A DNA stretch of 64,000 bases from an uncultured Clostridia bacterium (GCA_948467395.1 CAOKDX010000005.1:62001-126000), one strand, 5' to 3'. Numbered from the stretch's first letter, positions 45,163 to 54,427 are shown. Numbers and translations: made by a program. The notes: generated by a model from the letters alone, not told the origin.

Positions 45163-45909
45163 ATGTTGTTACGGATTTCAATGCCAAACCGGTTTCAATT
45201 CCGTATGATGCCGGACTGGAAAAATATTTTCTTTCACTCAGGTGGAGATATTCATTATATCGGCGGGGCCGAGATCCTGCCGGCGCCGCTTGAACCAGGA
45301 GAAGAGGCGGCATGCATCGAGTGCCTGGTGGGGGATGATAACGATGCGGCGCGGAATAAGCTGGTGGAGCACAATCTCCGGCTGGTGGTTTACATAGCCA
45401 AAAAATTTGACAATACAGGGGTGGGCGTAGAGGATTTGATCTCCATCGGGACCATTGGACTGATGAAGGCCATCAATACATTTAATCCGGAAAAGAATAT
45501 CAAGCTCGCCACGTATGCATCCCGGTGCATTGAAAATGAAATCCTTATGTACCTGCGCCGGAATAACAAGACAAAGATGGAGGTGTCCATCGATGAACCT
45601 CTGAATGTGGACTGGGACGGCAATGAGCTGCTTCTCTCCGACATACTGGGTACCAGTGAGGATATCATCTATAAGGATATTGAAAGGGAGGTGGACCGGA
45701 AATTACTTCGAAAGGCGCTGGAGACATTGTCCGAGAGGGAACGCACCATTATCTGTCTGCGATTCGGACTGGGGGATATTCAGGGGAAGGAGCTGACGCA
45801 GAAGGAGGTGGCGGATCAGCTGGGGATTTCCCAGAGCTATATCTCCCGGCTGGAGAAGAAAATCATGAAACGGCTCAAAAAGGAAATACTGCGGCTGGAG
45901 GGACATTAA
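45163..45909 (+). CDS. sigE: RNA polymerase sigma-E factor, sporulation (mother cell)
   Basis: Early mother-cell sigma factor made as an inactive precursor. The 248-residue protein starts with a hydrophobic-basic pro-sequence of about 30 residues ([14 protein letters not shown] and following) that SpoIIGA removes. Region 2 shows [26 protein letters not shown] and [17 protein letters not shown]; region 4 ends with [22 protein letters not shown]. Strong similarity to the sigE/sigK group, with location after spoIIGA deciding for sigE. Confidence 0.96.
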   Translation: MLLRISMPNRFQFRMMPDWKNIFFHSGGDIHYIGGAEILPAPLEPGEEAACIECLVGDDNDAARNKLVEHNLRLVVYIAKKFDNTGVGVEDLISIGTIGLMKAINTFNPEKNIKLATYASRCIENEILMYLRRNNKTKMEVSIDEPLNVDWDGNELLLSDILGTSEDIIYKDIEREVDRKLLRKALETLSERERTIICLRFGLGDIQGKELTQKEVADQLGISQSYISRLEKKIMKRLKKEILRLEGH

Positions 45910-45919
45910 AAGAAGGGGA

Positions 45920-45958
45920 GGCAGACATCAGAGGGCATCTGGTGTCTGTCTCATTTTT
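45920..45958 (+). terminator. Terminator after sigE
   Basis: A 12-base-pair stem with two G-U pairs (45920-45931 with 45939-45950, loop AGGGCAT) followed by TCATTTTT. It separates sigE from the opposed sigG gene. Confidence 0.85.
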
Positions 45959-45982
45959 GGCAGAATCACAATGGGTGTTAAA

Positions 45983-46759
45983 TTACTCCAGGTGATTCTT
46001 CATTGTATTCAGGGCATTCTTTTCCAGCCGGGACACCTGGGCCTGGGATATATGGATCTCCTCTGCCACCTCCATCTGGGTCTTTCCCTGAAAGTAACGC
46101 AGGTTGATAATGTGGTTTTCCCTTTCCGGCAGGGCGGCCATGGCGTCCTTTAGAGACAGGTTTTCTACCCAGCTGGCCTCTTTGTTTTTTTTGTCACTGA
46201 TCTGATCCATAATATAGAGGGTGTCGCCTCCCTCAGAGTAGACGGGCTCATAGAGGGAGACCGGACTCTGTATGGCATCCAGGGCAAAGGCGATATCCTC
46301 GGCAGGCACATCAATAATTTTCGAGATATCCTCCAGAGTAGGTTCCTTTTCCTGCTTTTTCATAAGTGCCTCCTTGGCATAGATCGCCTTATATGCCGTG
46401 TCGCGGAGGGAGCGGCTGACACGGATGGCACTGTTGTCCCGAAGATAACGGCGGATCTCACCGATGATCATTGGTACAGCGTAGGTGGAGAATTTTACTT
46501 CCTGTGTCACATCAAAGTTATCAATGGCCTTGATCAGACCGATGCAGCCGATCTGAAAGAGATCGTCGATATTTTCATTGCTGTTGTTGAAACGTTGTAT
46601 GATGCTGAGAACCAGGCGGAGATTTCCTTTGATATATGTTTCTCTTGCTTTTTTATCACCCTGCTGTATTTTTTTGAAGAGTTCATCCTTTTCATCATTG
46701 GAGAGTAGTGGCAGCTTGCTTGTATTGATCCCGCATATTTCAACTTTGTACTGAGCCAT
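45983..46759 (-). CDS. sigG: RNA polymerase sigma-G factor, sporulation (forespore)
   Basis: Late forespore sigma factor of 258 residues, made without a pro-sequence. The start MAQYKVEICGINTSKLPLLS is typical for sigma-G and includes the segment bound by CsfB and SpoIIAB. Region 2 shows NLRLVLSIIQRFNNSNENIDDLFQIG and region 4 ends EEIHISQAQVSRLEKNALNTM. GGAGG precedes the ATG; an 18-residue extension is not family-like. It is opposite in direction to spoIIGA-sigE, whereas in Bacillus and many Clostridia sigG follows sigE on the same strand. Confidence 0.95.
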   Translation of the reverse strand: MAQYKVEICGINTSKLPLLSNDEKDELFKKIQQGDKKARETYIKGNLRLVLSIIQRFNNSNENIDDLFQIGCIGLIKAIDNFDVTQEVKFSTYAVPMIIGEIRRYLRDNSAIRVSRSLRDTAYKAIYAKEALMKKQEKEPTLEDISKIIDVPAEDIAFALDAIQSPVSLYEPVYSEGGDTLYIMDQISDKKNKEASWVENLSLKDAMAALPERENHIINLRYFQGKTQMEVAEEIHISQAQVSRLEKNALNTMKNHLE

Positions 46760-46800
46760 GATATCCTCCGTTCCTGTTATAATCAAAGAGCATTTTGTAA

Positions 46801-46834
46801 AGCCTGGCGGCATTGGATGAAGCCTGCCGCCGGG
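46801..46834. repeat. Inverted repeat between divergent sigG and ylmC
   Basis: GCCTGGCGGC (46801-46810) can pair with GCCGCCGGGC (46825-46834) with one G-U, around a 14-base loop. It lies in the 5' leader region of sigG and has no T-tract on either side. No protein-binding consensus is recognised. Confidence 0.6.
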
Positions 46835-46914
46835 CTATACATATCATTGACAATTGAGGAACGATTTATGCGCAGATGGATACAATAATAAAAAGAGAAA
46901 TGTGGGAGAGAGCC

Positions 46915-47187
46915 ATGAGAATTTGTGAGCTGAAGGAGAAGGAAGTCATCAATGTCTGCGACGGCGAACGTCTTGGATTCGTGGAGGATGTAGAGTTTGA
47001 CCTATGTACGGCGAAGATTACTCACATAATAGTACCCGGGCCCTGCAAGTTTTTTGGCGTGCTGGGACGCGAGGTGGAATATGTCATCGATCTGTGCCAT
47101 ATCTGTAAGATTGGATGCGACCTGATCCTGGTGGAGGTGGATCTGGAGAAGGTGACAAGGAAATGTAAAGAAAAATGCTGTACATAA
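46915..47187 (+). CDS. ylmC: YlmC/YmxH family sporulation protein (PRC-barrel)
   Basis: A PRC-barrel protein of 90 residues with MRICELKEKEVINVCDGERLGFVEDVEF at its start, given here in part, and a cysteine-rich tail ending CKEKCCT. The family is widespread in spore-formers and usually next to sigG; the exact role is not settled. The ATG at 46915 with GGGAGAG is preferred over a frame start at 46876. Confidence 0.9.
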   Translation: MRICELKEKEVINVCDGERLGFVEDVEFDLCTAKITHIIVPGPCKFFGVLGREVEYVIDLCHICKIGCDLILVEVDLEKVTRKCKEKCCT

Positions 47188-47191
47188 ATTC

Positions 47192-47220
47192 TTTACTTTC
47201 ACAGGAAAATACATTATACT
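47192..47220 (+). promoter_or_regulatory. Promoter of nrdR
   Basis: TTTACT (47192-47197) and TATACT (47215-47220) with a 17-base spacer, just after the ylmC stop. Confidence 0.65.
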
Positions 47221-47259
47221 ATTTCTAAAAAATATTGTAGAAAAAGGAGAGAGAAACAA

Positions 47260-47721
47260 ATGAAATGCCCGTTCTGTGGTGAGGAGAACACAAAAGTGAT
47301 AGATTCGAGACCGGCGGACGACAACAGTTCCATCCGCAGGCGCAGAAAGTGTGAGAAATGCGGCAAGAGGTTTACGACATATGAAAAGCTGGAGACCATC
47401 CCGCTGGTTATTATAAAGAAGGATGAGGCGAGGGAGCCCTACGACCGGTCCAAGATTGAAAACGGCGTATTCCGTTCCTGCATTAAGAGACCCGTTTCTG
47501 TCGATCAGATCAATGCCCTGGTGGACAGCGTGGAGAGCACCGTCTTTAATATGGGAGAAAAGGAAGTGCCCAGCAGCCTGATCGGTGAGATTCTGATGAA
47601 TAAGCTGCAGGAACTGGATCCGGTGGCATATGTGCGCTTTGCATCCGTCTATCGGGAATTTAAGGACGTCAATACTTTTATGGATGAGATCAAGAAGCTG
47701 CTGGATCAGCAGGCGAAATAA
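47260..47721 (+). CDS. nrdR: Transcriptional repressor NrdR
   Basis: Nucleotide-sensing repressor of ribonucleotide reductase genes, 153 residues. A zinc ribbon (MKCPFCGEENTKVIDSRP and RRKCEKCGKRFTTYE, two CxxC pairs) is followed by an ATP-cone domain (VIKKDEAREPYDRSKIENGV). Length and order are standard. AAAGGAGAGAG precedes the ATG. No ribonucleotide reductase gene is in the window. Confidence 0.97.
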   Translation: MKCPFCGEENTKVIDSRPADDNSSIRRRRKCEKCGKRFTTYEKLETIPLVIIKKDEAREPYDRSKIENGVFRSCIKRPVSVDQINALVDSVESTVFNMGEKEVPSSLIGEILMNKLQELDPVAYVRFASVYREFKDVNTFMDEIKKLLDQQAK

Positions 47722-47790
47722 GGGCTTGTAATCCTTTTCGATCTGTGTTATTTTTGTACATATAGATTGATCCTCGGAAGAGGAGGACGT

Positions 47791-49320
47791 ATGTACAGTA
47801 ACGTATATGGTGCGGATGTGTATGGCATTGATGCCAGAACGATCCGTATTGAGGCAGACGTCAGTGACGGTCTGCCTGTTTTTGATATGGTCGGTTTTCT
47901 CGCTTCTGCCGTTAAGGAGGCGAGAGAGCGGGTCCGCATTGCCGTGCGCAATATGGGGATCCGTTTTCCGGCGAAGCGTATTACCATCAATCTGTCCCCG
48001 GCAAATCTGCGCAAAGAGGGGACTTCTTTTGATCTGCCCATCGCGATAGCCCTTTTGAATGCCTTTGGCTATCTTTCGGATGACGTCACAAGAGACACTA
48101 TGTTTATCGGGGAACTCGGCCTGGACGGCACGGTGCGGAGTGTGCGGGGGGTGCTGGCCATGATTCTGCAGGGAAGGCAGCAGGGAATCCGCCGGTTTCT
48201 TGTGCCAGCAGAAAATGCCGCCGAGGGAGGCGTGTTGGAGGATATACAGGTCTATGGCGTCCGCAGCCTGAATGAGGCGCTGGGATTTCTCCGGGGTGAG
48301 CTCACGCTTGTGCCGCGGCATTTTTCTTTTGCGGAGCTGACACAGCAGACAACCGATGCAGCCGATTTTTGTGAGATATGCGGGAACGCCGGTCTGAAAA
48401 GGGCGGCGGAGATTGCCGTGAGCGGGCGCCATAACCTGCTGCTCATCGGACCGCCCGGTTCCGGCAAGACCATGCTGGCCAGGCGGCTTCCCGGTATTAT
48501 GCCGGCGATGGATCTGGAGGAGTGTCTGGAGGTTACAAGACTGTACAGCATCTGTGGAATGCTTTCGGCAGACGCCCCTGTCGTTACAACAAGGCCCTTC
48601 CGCACGCCCCATCATACGGTGACCGCCGCTGCCCTTACCGGAGGGGGGAGGATTCCTATGCCGGGGGAGATTACCCTGGCATCCAAGGGCGTGCTGTTTC
48701 TGGACGAGCTGCCGGAATTTTCCCGGAATTCCCTGGAGGTACTGCGTCAGCCGCTGGAGGAGCACCGTGTTACGGTATCCCGGGTGGGACATTCGGAGGA
48801 ATATCCCTCTGACTGCATCTTTGTGGCGGCGATGAATCCATGCCGCTGCGGGTTCTACCCCGACCGGAGCCGGTGCCACTGCACGGTGGGAGAGATCCGC
48901 CGCTATCTCGGGAAGGTCAGTGAACCGATCCTGGACCGGCTGGATATCTGCGTGGAGACGGGAACGCCGGCATTTCATCTCTATGGCGAGGAGGGAGAGA
49001 CATCGCGGCAGATCCGGGAACGGGTGCAGAGGACCGTCCTGATACAGAGGAAACGGTATGGCGGCGAATCCTTTGCGTATAATGGAGAACTGCCGGAACG
49101 GGCACTGAAACGGTACTGCCGTCTCCGGCGGAGCGAGGAAGAGTTCCTGGAGGATTTCTTTCTGTCTGAAGAATGCAGCTCCCGGAGGATTTCCCGGATA
49201 TTAAAGGTGGCGAGAACCATTGCGGATATGGAGGAGGAAGAGCAGATTGGGGAGCGGCATATTGCAGAGGCTGTCAGTCTGCGCAGCATTGACCGGAAGT
49301 ACTGGGGGACTGAGCTATGA
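47791..49320 (+). CDS. comM: YifB/ComM-family Mg chelatase-like AAA+ ATPase
   Basis: A ComM-like protein of about 509 residues; in other bacteria ComM is a helicase that aids branch migration during natural transformation. An N-terminal Lon-protease-like ChlI domain (VYGIDARTIRIEADVSDG; NLSPANLRKEG) is followed by the AAA+ core with Walker A LLIGPPGSGKTMLA, Walker B GVLFLDELPEF and arginine-rich NPCRCGFYPD, and a Mg chelatase C-terminal domain. The ATG at 47791 follows GAGGAGG. Its end overlaps dprA by 4 bases, linking two DNA-uptake proteins. Confidence 0.93.
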   Translation: MYSNVYGADVYGIDARTIRIEADVSDGLPVFDMVGFLASAVKEARERVRIAVRNMGIRFPAKRITINLSPANLRKEGTSFDLPIAIALLNAFGYLSDDVTRDTMFIGELGLDGTVRSVRGVLAMILQGRQQGIRRFLVPAENAAEGGVLEDIQVYGVRSLNEALGFLRGELTLVPRHFSFAELTQQTTDAADFCEICGNAGLKRAAEIAVSGRHNLLLIGPPGSGKTMLARRLPGIMPAMDLEECLEVTRLYSICGMLSADAPVVTTRPFRTPHHTVTAAALTGGGRIPMPGEITLASKGVLFLDELPEFSRNSLEVLRQPLEEHRVTVSRVGHSEEYPSDCIFVAAMNPCRCGFYPDRSRCHCTVGEIRRYLGKVSEPILDRLDICVETGTPAFHLYGEEGETSRQIRERVQRTVLIQRKRYGGESFAYNGELPERALKRYCRLRRSEEEFLEDFFLSEECSSRRISRILKVARTIADMEEEEQIGERHIAEAVSLRSIDRKYWGTEL

Positions 49321-50441
49321 CGGGGGAGAGGGAGTCCGTTTCAGAAGATAGGGGATGGACCGGAACGCATGGCAGGGAAGAGACCTGGTATCTTTTCTGG
49401 CTGTCGGGGCTTCCCGGTGTGGGCCTGCGCACACTGCAGAAGCTGATGGGGCATTTTGGCAGTGCAGAGGCGGTGTACCGGGCGTCTGGGCGTGAACTGG
49501 AGAGAGCTGCCGGAGTGACGGCAGCCTGCCGGGAACGCATCCTGAGCCGGGATGGCAGGCACGGGGCACAGAGGGATTGGGAAGAACTGGAGAAAAGGAA
49601 GATCCGTTACCTCTCCTTTTATAATGAAGAATATCCCCGGCGGCTGAAAGCACTGTGTGATCCGCCGAAGCATCTGTACGTCAGAGGAAGACTGCCGCAG
49701 GGGGACGGGCACTCGGTGGGGATAATCGGTGCCAGGGACTGTACTGTGTACGGAAGGGATATGGCGCGGCTGTTCGGATATCGTCTTGCGGAGGCGGGGG
49801 TACAGGTCATCAGCGGCATGGCAAGAGGGATTGACGGATGGGCGCATCAAGGCGCCCTTGAGAGCGGAGGAAGTACTTATGCCGTACTGGGCTGCGGTGT
49901 GGATATCTGTTACCCGGCCGTTCACAGGAGACTCTATGACAGCATCCGGAGCCGTGGCGGCATTCTGTCTGAGCTGCCGGCCGGCACCGGGGCGAGAGCC
50001 GGGTTCTTTCCCATGAGAAACCGCATTATCAGCGGTCTGTCAGACGGCGTGCTCATTGTAGAGGCAAAGGAGAAGAGCGGCTCGCTGATTACGGCGGACG
50101 CTGCCCTGGAACAGGGCAGGGATGTTTTTGTTATACCGGGTCGTATTGGGGATGAACTCAGCGTGGGGTGCAACCGGCTGATCCGCCAGGGGGCGGTGCC
50201 GGTGCTGTCCCCCTCGGATATACTGGAATATTATGGCATTCCGCAGCGGGAAATAGCAGAAAATGAAAATTTTCAGTCATGGGAGAGGGAAATCCTGTAT
50301 ATGTTAGCACAGCAGCCAGTCCATATGTCTGAACTGGCCCGGCGGACAGGTATGTGCCAGACAGATCTGATGAGGAAACTGGCGGCCTGGAAGAGGGAGG
50401 GGGTGGTCAGGGAGGTTTCCCGTGGGTACTTTGTCCGGTAA
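49317..50441 (+). CDS. dprA: DNA-processing protein DprA
   Basis: Loads RecA on incoming single-stranded DNA. The 374-residue protein has an N-terminal helical domain (LPGVGLRTLQKLMGHF), the Rossmann-like core with VGIIGARDCTVYGRDMA, SGMARGIDGWAHQGAL, NRIISGLSDGVLIVEAKEKSG, and a C-terminal winged helix (MLAQQPVHMSELARRTGM). Its start ATGA overlaps the comM stop, so translation is coupled. The arrangement dprA-topA matches Bacillus. Confidence 0.95.
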   Translation: MTGERESVSEDRGWTGTHGREETWYLFWLSGLPGVGLRTLQKLMGHFGSAEAVYRASGRELERAAGVTAACRERILSRDGRHGAQRDWEELEKRKIRYLSFYNEEYPRRLKALCDPPKHLYVRGRLPQGDGHSVGIIGARDCTVYGRDMARLFGYRLAEAGVQVISGMARGIDGWAHQGALESGGSTYAVLGCGVDICYPAVHRRLYDSIRSRGGILSELPAGTGARAGFFPMRNRIISGLSDGVLIVEAKEKSGSLITADAALEQGRDVFVIPGRIGDELSVGCNRLIRQGAVPVLSPSDILEYYGIPQREIAENENFQSWEREILYMLAQQPVHMSELARRTGMCQTDLMRKLAAWKREGVVREVSRGYFVR

Positions 50442-50535
50442 TTGTTAAAATTAAATAATATTTTTCTTGAAAATAAAAAAAAAATGGTGTATGCTGATTG
50501 ATGTTGTAAATATAAATGTAAGGGGAGCGGTAGCA

Positions 50536-52602
50536 ATGGCAAAAAATCTGATTATTGTTGAATCACCTGCAAAGTCAAAGACGATAAAGAAGTTTTTGGG
50601 GAAAAATTACGAGGTGGTGGCGTCCAACGGACATGTCAGGGATATGCCGAAGAGCCAGATGGGGATTGATTTTGACAATGATTTTGAGCCCCATTATATT
50701 ACCATCAGAGGAAAGGGAGAGCTTTTGGCGGGCCTCCGGAAGGAAGTGAAAAAGGCTGACCGGATTTATCTTGCAACAGACCCGGACCGGGAGGGCGAGG
50801 CGATCTCCTGGCATCTGTGCCAGGCGCTGAAGCTGGATCCCGGGAAGACCAGCCGGATTACATTCAATGAGATCACGAAAAATGCCGTCAAGCAGTCCAT
50901 CAAACAGTCCCGGGAAATCGATATGGACCTTGTGGACGCCCAGCAGGCGAGACGTGTTCTTGACCGCATGGTGGGATATTCCATCAGTCCGCTGCTCTGG
51001 CAGAAGGTGAAGAGAGGACTGAGTGCAGGCCGGGTACAGTCTGTGGCACTGCGGATCATAGCGGACCGCGAGGCGCAGATCGACGCCTTTATCCCCAGTG
51101 AGTACTGGACGCTGGAGGCACAGTTTTCCATAAAAGGGATCCGGAAGCCCCTGGTGGCAAAATACTATGGAGATCCGGAGAAGAGGGAAATTTCTTCCAA
51201 GGAGGAGATCGACCAGATTATGGCAGAGCTGGAGGGAGCCAGTTACCGGGTCAGCGATATTAAGAGGGGGGAGCGGACAAGAAAACCGCCCATGCCCTTT
51301 ACTACCTCCACTCTTCAGCAGGAGTGCTCAAAGCATCTGAATTTTGCCACCAGGAAGACAATGCAGATCGCGCAGCAGCTCTATGAGGGCGTACAGGTGA
51401 AGGGACATGGCACCATTGGCCTGATCACCTATCTGCGAACGGATTCCACCCGTATATCAGATGAGGCAGATGCGGCGTGCCGGGCATTTATTACGGAGAA
51501 TTACGGAGAGGAAAATCTGATCGAGGGGAAGGGAGCGGCGAAAACTGCCAAAAAGATCCAGGACGCCCACGAGGCGATTCGTCCTACCTATGTGGAGCTG
51601 ACCCCGGTGCAGATCAAGGAATCCCTTACGAGAGACCAGTTCCGGCTGTACCAGCTGATATGGAAACGCTTTGTGGCGAGCCGGATGCACTCGGCAAAAT
51701 ACGAGACCATATCTGTGAAAATTGACGGCGGCGGCCACCGGTTTACCAGTGCGGGTTCGAAGCTGGTGATGCCGGGCTTTATGGCGGTATACCAGCACGG
51801 AGAGGACAAGGAAGAAGCCAATGCCGTTCTCGGCAGGCTGAAGGAGGACTCTGAGCTGACTGCCGGAGAGCTCCGGGAGGAGCAGCACTTTACGCAGCCG
51901 CCGGCGCACTATACCGAAGCCTCTCTGGTGAAGGCGCTGGAGGAGCTGGGGATTGGGCGTCCCAGCACGTATGCGCCCACCATCTCTACCCTGATTTCCC
52001 GCCGGTATGTGGCGAAGGAGCAGAAAAATTTGTACCTGTCGGAGCTGGGGGATATTGTCAATCAGATCATGGTCAGTGCCTTTCCCAGCATTGTGGATGT
52101 GAATTTTACCGCTACTATGGAGGCGCTGCTCGATGGAGTGGCAGACGGGTCCGTAGAATGGAAAACCATTATCAGGAACTTCTATCCAGATCTGGAAACC
52201 GCTGTCAGCCAGGCGGAGGACGCTCTGGAGAAGATTGAGATTGAAGATGAGGTGACAGATGTAATCTGTGAACACTGCGGCCGCAATATGGTGATCAAAT
52301 ATGGTCCCCACGGCAAATTTCTGGCGTGCCCGGGATTTCCTGACTGCCGGAATACGAAGCCTTATTATGAGAAGATCGGTGTGCAGTGTCCGAAGTGCGG
52401 AGGAGATATCGTCATCAAAAAGACGCAGAAGGGAAGACGTTACTACGGCTGTGTCAACAATCCCGACTGTGATGTTATGACCTGGCAGAAGCCGTCCTCC
52501 GAGAAATGCCCAAAATGTGGCAGTATGCTGCTGGAAAAGGGAAATAAGCTGGCATGTATGGATCCGGCCTGCGGATACCTGACAAAAAAACCAAATAGTT
52601 AA
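50536..52602 (+). CDS. topA: DNA topoisomerase I
   Basis: Type IA enzyme of 688 residues that relaxes negative supercoils. The Toprim domain starts LIIVESPAKSKTIKKFLG and includes YLATDPDREGEAISWHL; the active-site Tyr is in GLITYLRTDSTRIS. Three C-terminal C4 zinc ribbons follow (CEHCGRNM, CPKCGGDI and CPKCGSML with their partner pairs). The ATG at 50536 has AGGGGAG; a longer frame to 50467 is not family-like. Confidence 0.97.
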   Translation: MAKNLIIVESPAKSKTIKKFLGKNYEVVASNGHVRDMPKSQMGIDFDNDFEPHYITIRGKGELLAGLRKEVKKADRIYLATDPDREGEAISWHLCQALKLDPGKTSRITFNEITKNAVKQSIKQSREIDMDLVDAQQARRVLDRMVGYSISPLLWQKVKRGLSAGRVQSVALRIIADREAQIDAFIPSEYWTLEAQFSIKGIRKPLVAKYYGDPEKREISSKEEIDQIMAELEGASYRVSDIKRGERTRKPPMPFTTSTLQQECSKHLNFATRKTMQIAQQLYEGVQVKGHGTIGLITYLRTDSTRISDEADAACRAFITENYGEENLIEGKGAAKTAKKIQDAHEAIRPTYVELTPVQIKESLTRDQFRLYQLIWKRFVASRMHSAKYETISVKIDGGGHRFTSAGSKLVMPGFMAVYQHGEDKEEANAVLGRLKEDSELTAGELREEQHFTQPPAHYTEASLVKALEELGIGRPSTYAPTISTLISRRYVAKEQKNLYLSELGDIVNQIMVSAFPSIVDVNFTATMEALLDGVADGSVEWKTIIRNFYPDLETAVSQAEDALEKIEIEDEVTDVICEHCGRNMVIKYGPHGKFLACPGFPDCRNTKPYYEKIGVQCPKCGGDIVIKKTQKGRRYYGCVNNPDCDVMTWQKPSSEKCPKCGSMLLEKGNKLACMDPACGYLTKKPNS

Positions 52603-52605
52603 TAC

Positions 52606-52634
52606 TTGTAAAATCCATTCCTTTGTGATAGAAT
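52606..52634 (+). promoter_or_regulatory. Promoter of codY
   Basis: TTGTAA (52606-52611) and TAGAAT (52629-52634) with a 17-base spacer, 28 bases before the codY start. No clear CodY box (AATTTTCWGAAAATT) was seen there. Confidence 0.65.
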
Positions 52635-52662
52635 TACCTCATGAGACTGCTAGGAGGATGCG

Positions 52663-53442
52663 ATGAGTATTGAACTTTTGGACAAAACCCGTAAGATTAA
52701 CCGGCTTTTAGATGATCGGAGATCATCTAAGGTGGCTTTTGCGGATATTTGTCAGGTTCTGGGGCAGTTGATGGATTCCAATGCTTATGTTATCAGCAGT
52801 AAGGGAAAGCTGCTGGGGACATATATTGTGGATTCCACAGAGACGATCAATGGATTTCAGGAGAAACGCGGCAGTTATATCGATGTCAAGCTAAACGAAC
52901 GGTTCCTGAATGTGTTATCCACGAAAGAGAATGTGAATTTGGAGACACTTGGATTTTCTGGCAGGGAAGCTGCCGGATATGAAGCGCTGATCACTCCCAT
53001 CAGCATTGCTGGTGAGCGTCTGGGTACACTCTTCTTATATCGCAGACAGGACTCTTTTAGTATCGAGGATATTATTTTAATTGAATATAGTACGACAGTA
53101 GTAGGACTGGAGATGATGAGGGCTGTTCAGGAAGAGGCGGATCAGGAGGAGCACAAGAAGAAAAATTTCTCCTCTGCCCTGACTGCGCTTACGCCGCTGG
53201 AGCAGAAGGCTGTGTCATATGTTATCCACACGCTGGGCGGTGAGACCGGGACTCTTGTCACGAGCAAGCTTGCTGCGGAGATCGGTATCACAAGGACGGT
53301 GATTGTCAACGCGCTGCGGAAATTAGAGAGCGCCGGCCTGATCAAAACCAGATCCTCCGGCATGAAGGGTACGCATATTGAGATACTAAATGATATTGTG
53401 TACACGGAGTTTGACAGCTACTACAAAGAAAAATGGAATTGA
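52663..53442 (+). CDS. codY: GTP- and branched-chain amino acid-sensing regulator CodY
   Basis: Global nutrient repressor of 259 residues. The N-terminal GAF domain (LLDKTRKINRLLDDR; QLMDSNAYVISSKGKLLG; YEALITPISIAGERLGTLFLYR) binds isoleucine/valine; the C-terminal winged helix contains SKLAAEIGITRTVIVNALRKLESAGLI and GMKGTHIEILND. Length is standard. It stands directly before the flagellar operon, as in Bacillus, though the usual codV-clpQ-clpY genes are absent between topA and codY. Confidence 0.97.
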   Translation: MSIELLDKTRKINRLLDDRRSSKVAFADICQVLGQLMDSNAYVISSKGKLLGTYIVDSTETINGFQEKRGSYIDVKLNERFLNVLSTKENVNLETLGFSGREAAGYEALITPISIAGERLGTLFLYRRQDSFSIEDIILIEYSTTVVGLEMMRAVQEEADQEEHKKKNFSSALTALTPLEQKAVSYVIHTLGGETGTLVTSKLAAEIGITRTVIVNALRKLESAGLIKTRSSGMKGTHIEILNDIVYTEFDSYYKEKWN

Positions 53443-53538
53443 TCAACGCAAACGGAATTGTGAACAGGATTCATAAGTCTTTTTGCGTTTTCTGAGGGTT
53501 ATCCCTGAATATGGAAATATAAGAAAGGAAGTGCGGGT

Positions 53539-53928
53539 ATGGTATTATCCAATGCATATAATTACATTAATGTACTGGACAAGGCGGCGGACGCCAGCTG
53601 GACCCGGAATGATGTGCTGGCAAACAATATAGCCAATGCGACAACCCCGGGATATAAGCGCAAGGACGTGCAGTTTGAGACATATCTCTCCAATGCGGTG
53701 GCGGGGACGGATTCGCTGGATGAGAGGATTGCGAATATTGACCTGAGTACATTAGAATCTACGACATATACCGAGCAGGCGGGGCTGAGCTACCGGGCAG
53801 ATGGCAATAATGTCGATATTTCAACGGAAAATGTTGAGCTGGCAAAGAATCAGCTGAAATATTATACACTGATGAATTCCATATCTGATGAGTTCAACCG
53901 CCTGAAGGCGGCGTTGAGAACGAACTGA
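53539..53928 (+). CDS. flgB: Flagellar basal-body rod protein FlgB
   Basis: Proximal rod subunit of 129 residues, exported by the flagellar secretion system. The rod signature NDVLANNIANATTPGYKRKDVQFE is near the N-terminus and the C-terminal heptads NVELAKNQLKYYTLMNSIS are typical. A GGAAGTGCGGG site precedes the ATG. It opens the flagellar operon; no separate strong promoter is seen between codY and flgB. Confidence 0.95.
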   Translation: MVLSNAYNYINVLDKAADASWTRNDVLANNIANATTPGYKRKDVQFETYLSNAVAGTDSLDERIANIDLSTLESTTYTEQAGLSYRADGNNVDISTENVELAKNQLKYYTLMNSISDEFNRLKAALRTN

Positions 53929-53972
53929 CCATAAGGATTCATAACGGGAAAACATAACGAGGGGGAACTATT

Positions 53973-54410
53973 ATGTCAATATTTGGAGCTATGGATATCA
54001 GCGCTACCGGTATGACGGCGCAGCAGACGCGTATGGATACGATATCGCAAAATATTGCCAATGTAAATACGACCCGTGACGGGAAGGGCAATATTTATAG
54101 AAGGAAAACGGTCCTTTTTGAGGAGAAGAGCTATCCTACCTTCAGTGAGAGCCTGGCGCTTGCCAACGGGCATATCGGCAAGGGCGTGAAGGTGTCAAGA
54201 ATTGTGGAAGATCCGTCGGAGGGGAATATGGTGTACGATCCTTCCCATCCAGATGCGAATGAGGATGGATATGTGACATATCCAAATGTAAATACGGTAA
54301 CTGAGATGACTAATATGATTGACGCCACCCGGGCCTATGAGGCGAATGTCACTGTACTGAATTCAACGAAGGGCATGGCCATGAGGGCGTTGAATATTGG
54401 ACAGTCATAA
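53973..54410 (+). CDS. flgC: Flagellar basal-body rod protein FlgC
   Basis: Proximal rod subunit of 145 residues. It has the rod motif SATGMTAQQTRMDTISQNIANVN, split here from the rest, and the C-terminal YPNVNTVTEMTNMIDATRAYEANV. It follows flgB by 44 bases with GAGGGGG before the ATG and is in turn followed by fliE. Confidence 0.96.
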   Translation: MSIFGAMDISATGMTAQQTRMDTISQNIANVNTTRDGKGNIYRRKTVLFEEKSYPTFSESLALANGHIGKGVKVSRIVEDPSEGNMVYDPSHPDANEDGYVTYPNVNTVTEMTNMIDATRAYEANVTVLNSTKGMAMRALNIGQS

Positions 54411-54427
54411 GAAGAACGGAGGATTCG

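Noticed and set aside
47002-48978. Long open frame (658 codons) on the minus strand opposite ylmC, nrdR and the ComM-like gene
   Set aside because: No ribosome binding site, low-complexity His/Arg/Leu composition, and strong real genes on the other strand.
53445-53491. AACGCAAA/TTTGCGTT pairing as a terminator between codY and flgB
   Set aside because: The loop is about 29 bases and the T-tract is only two bases; termination is not supported.
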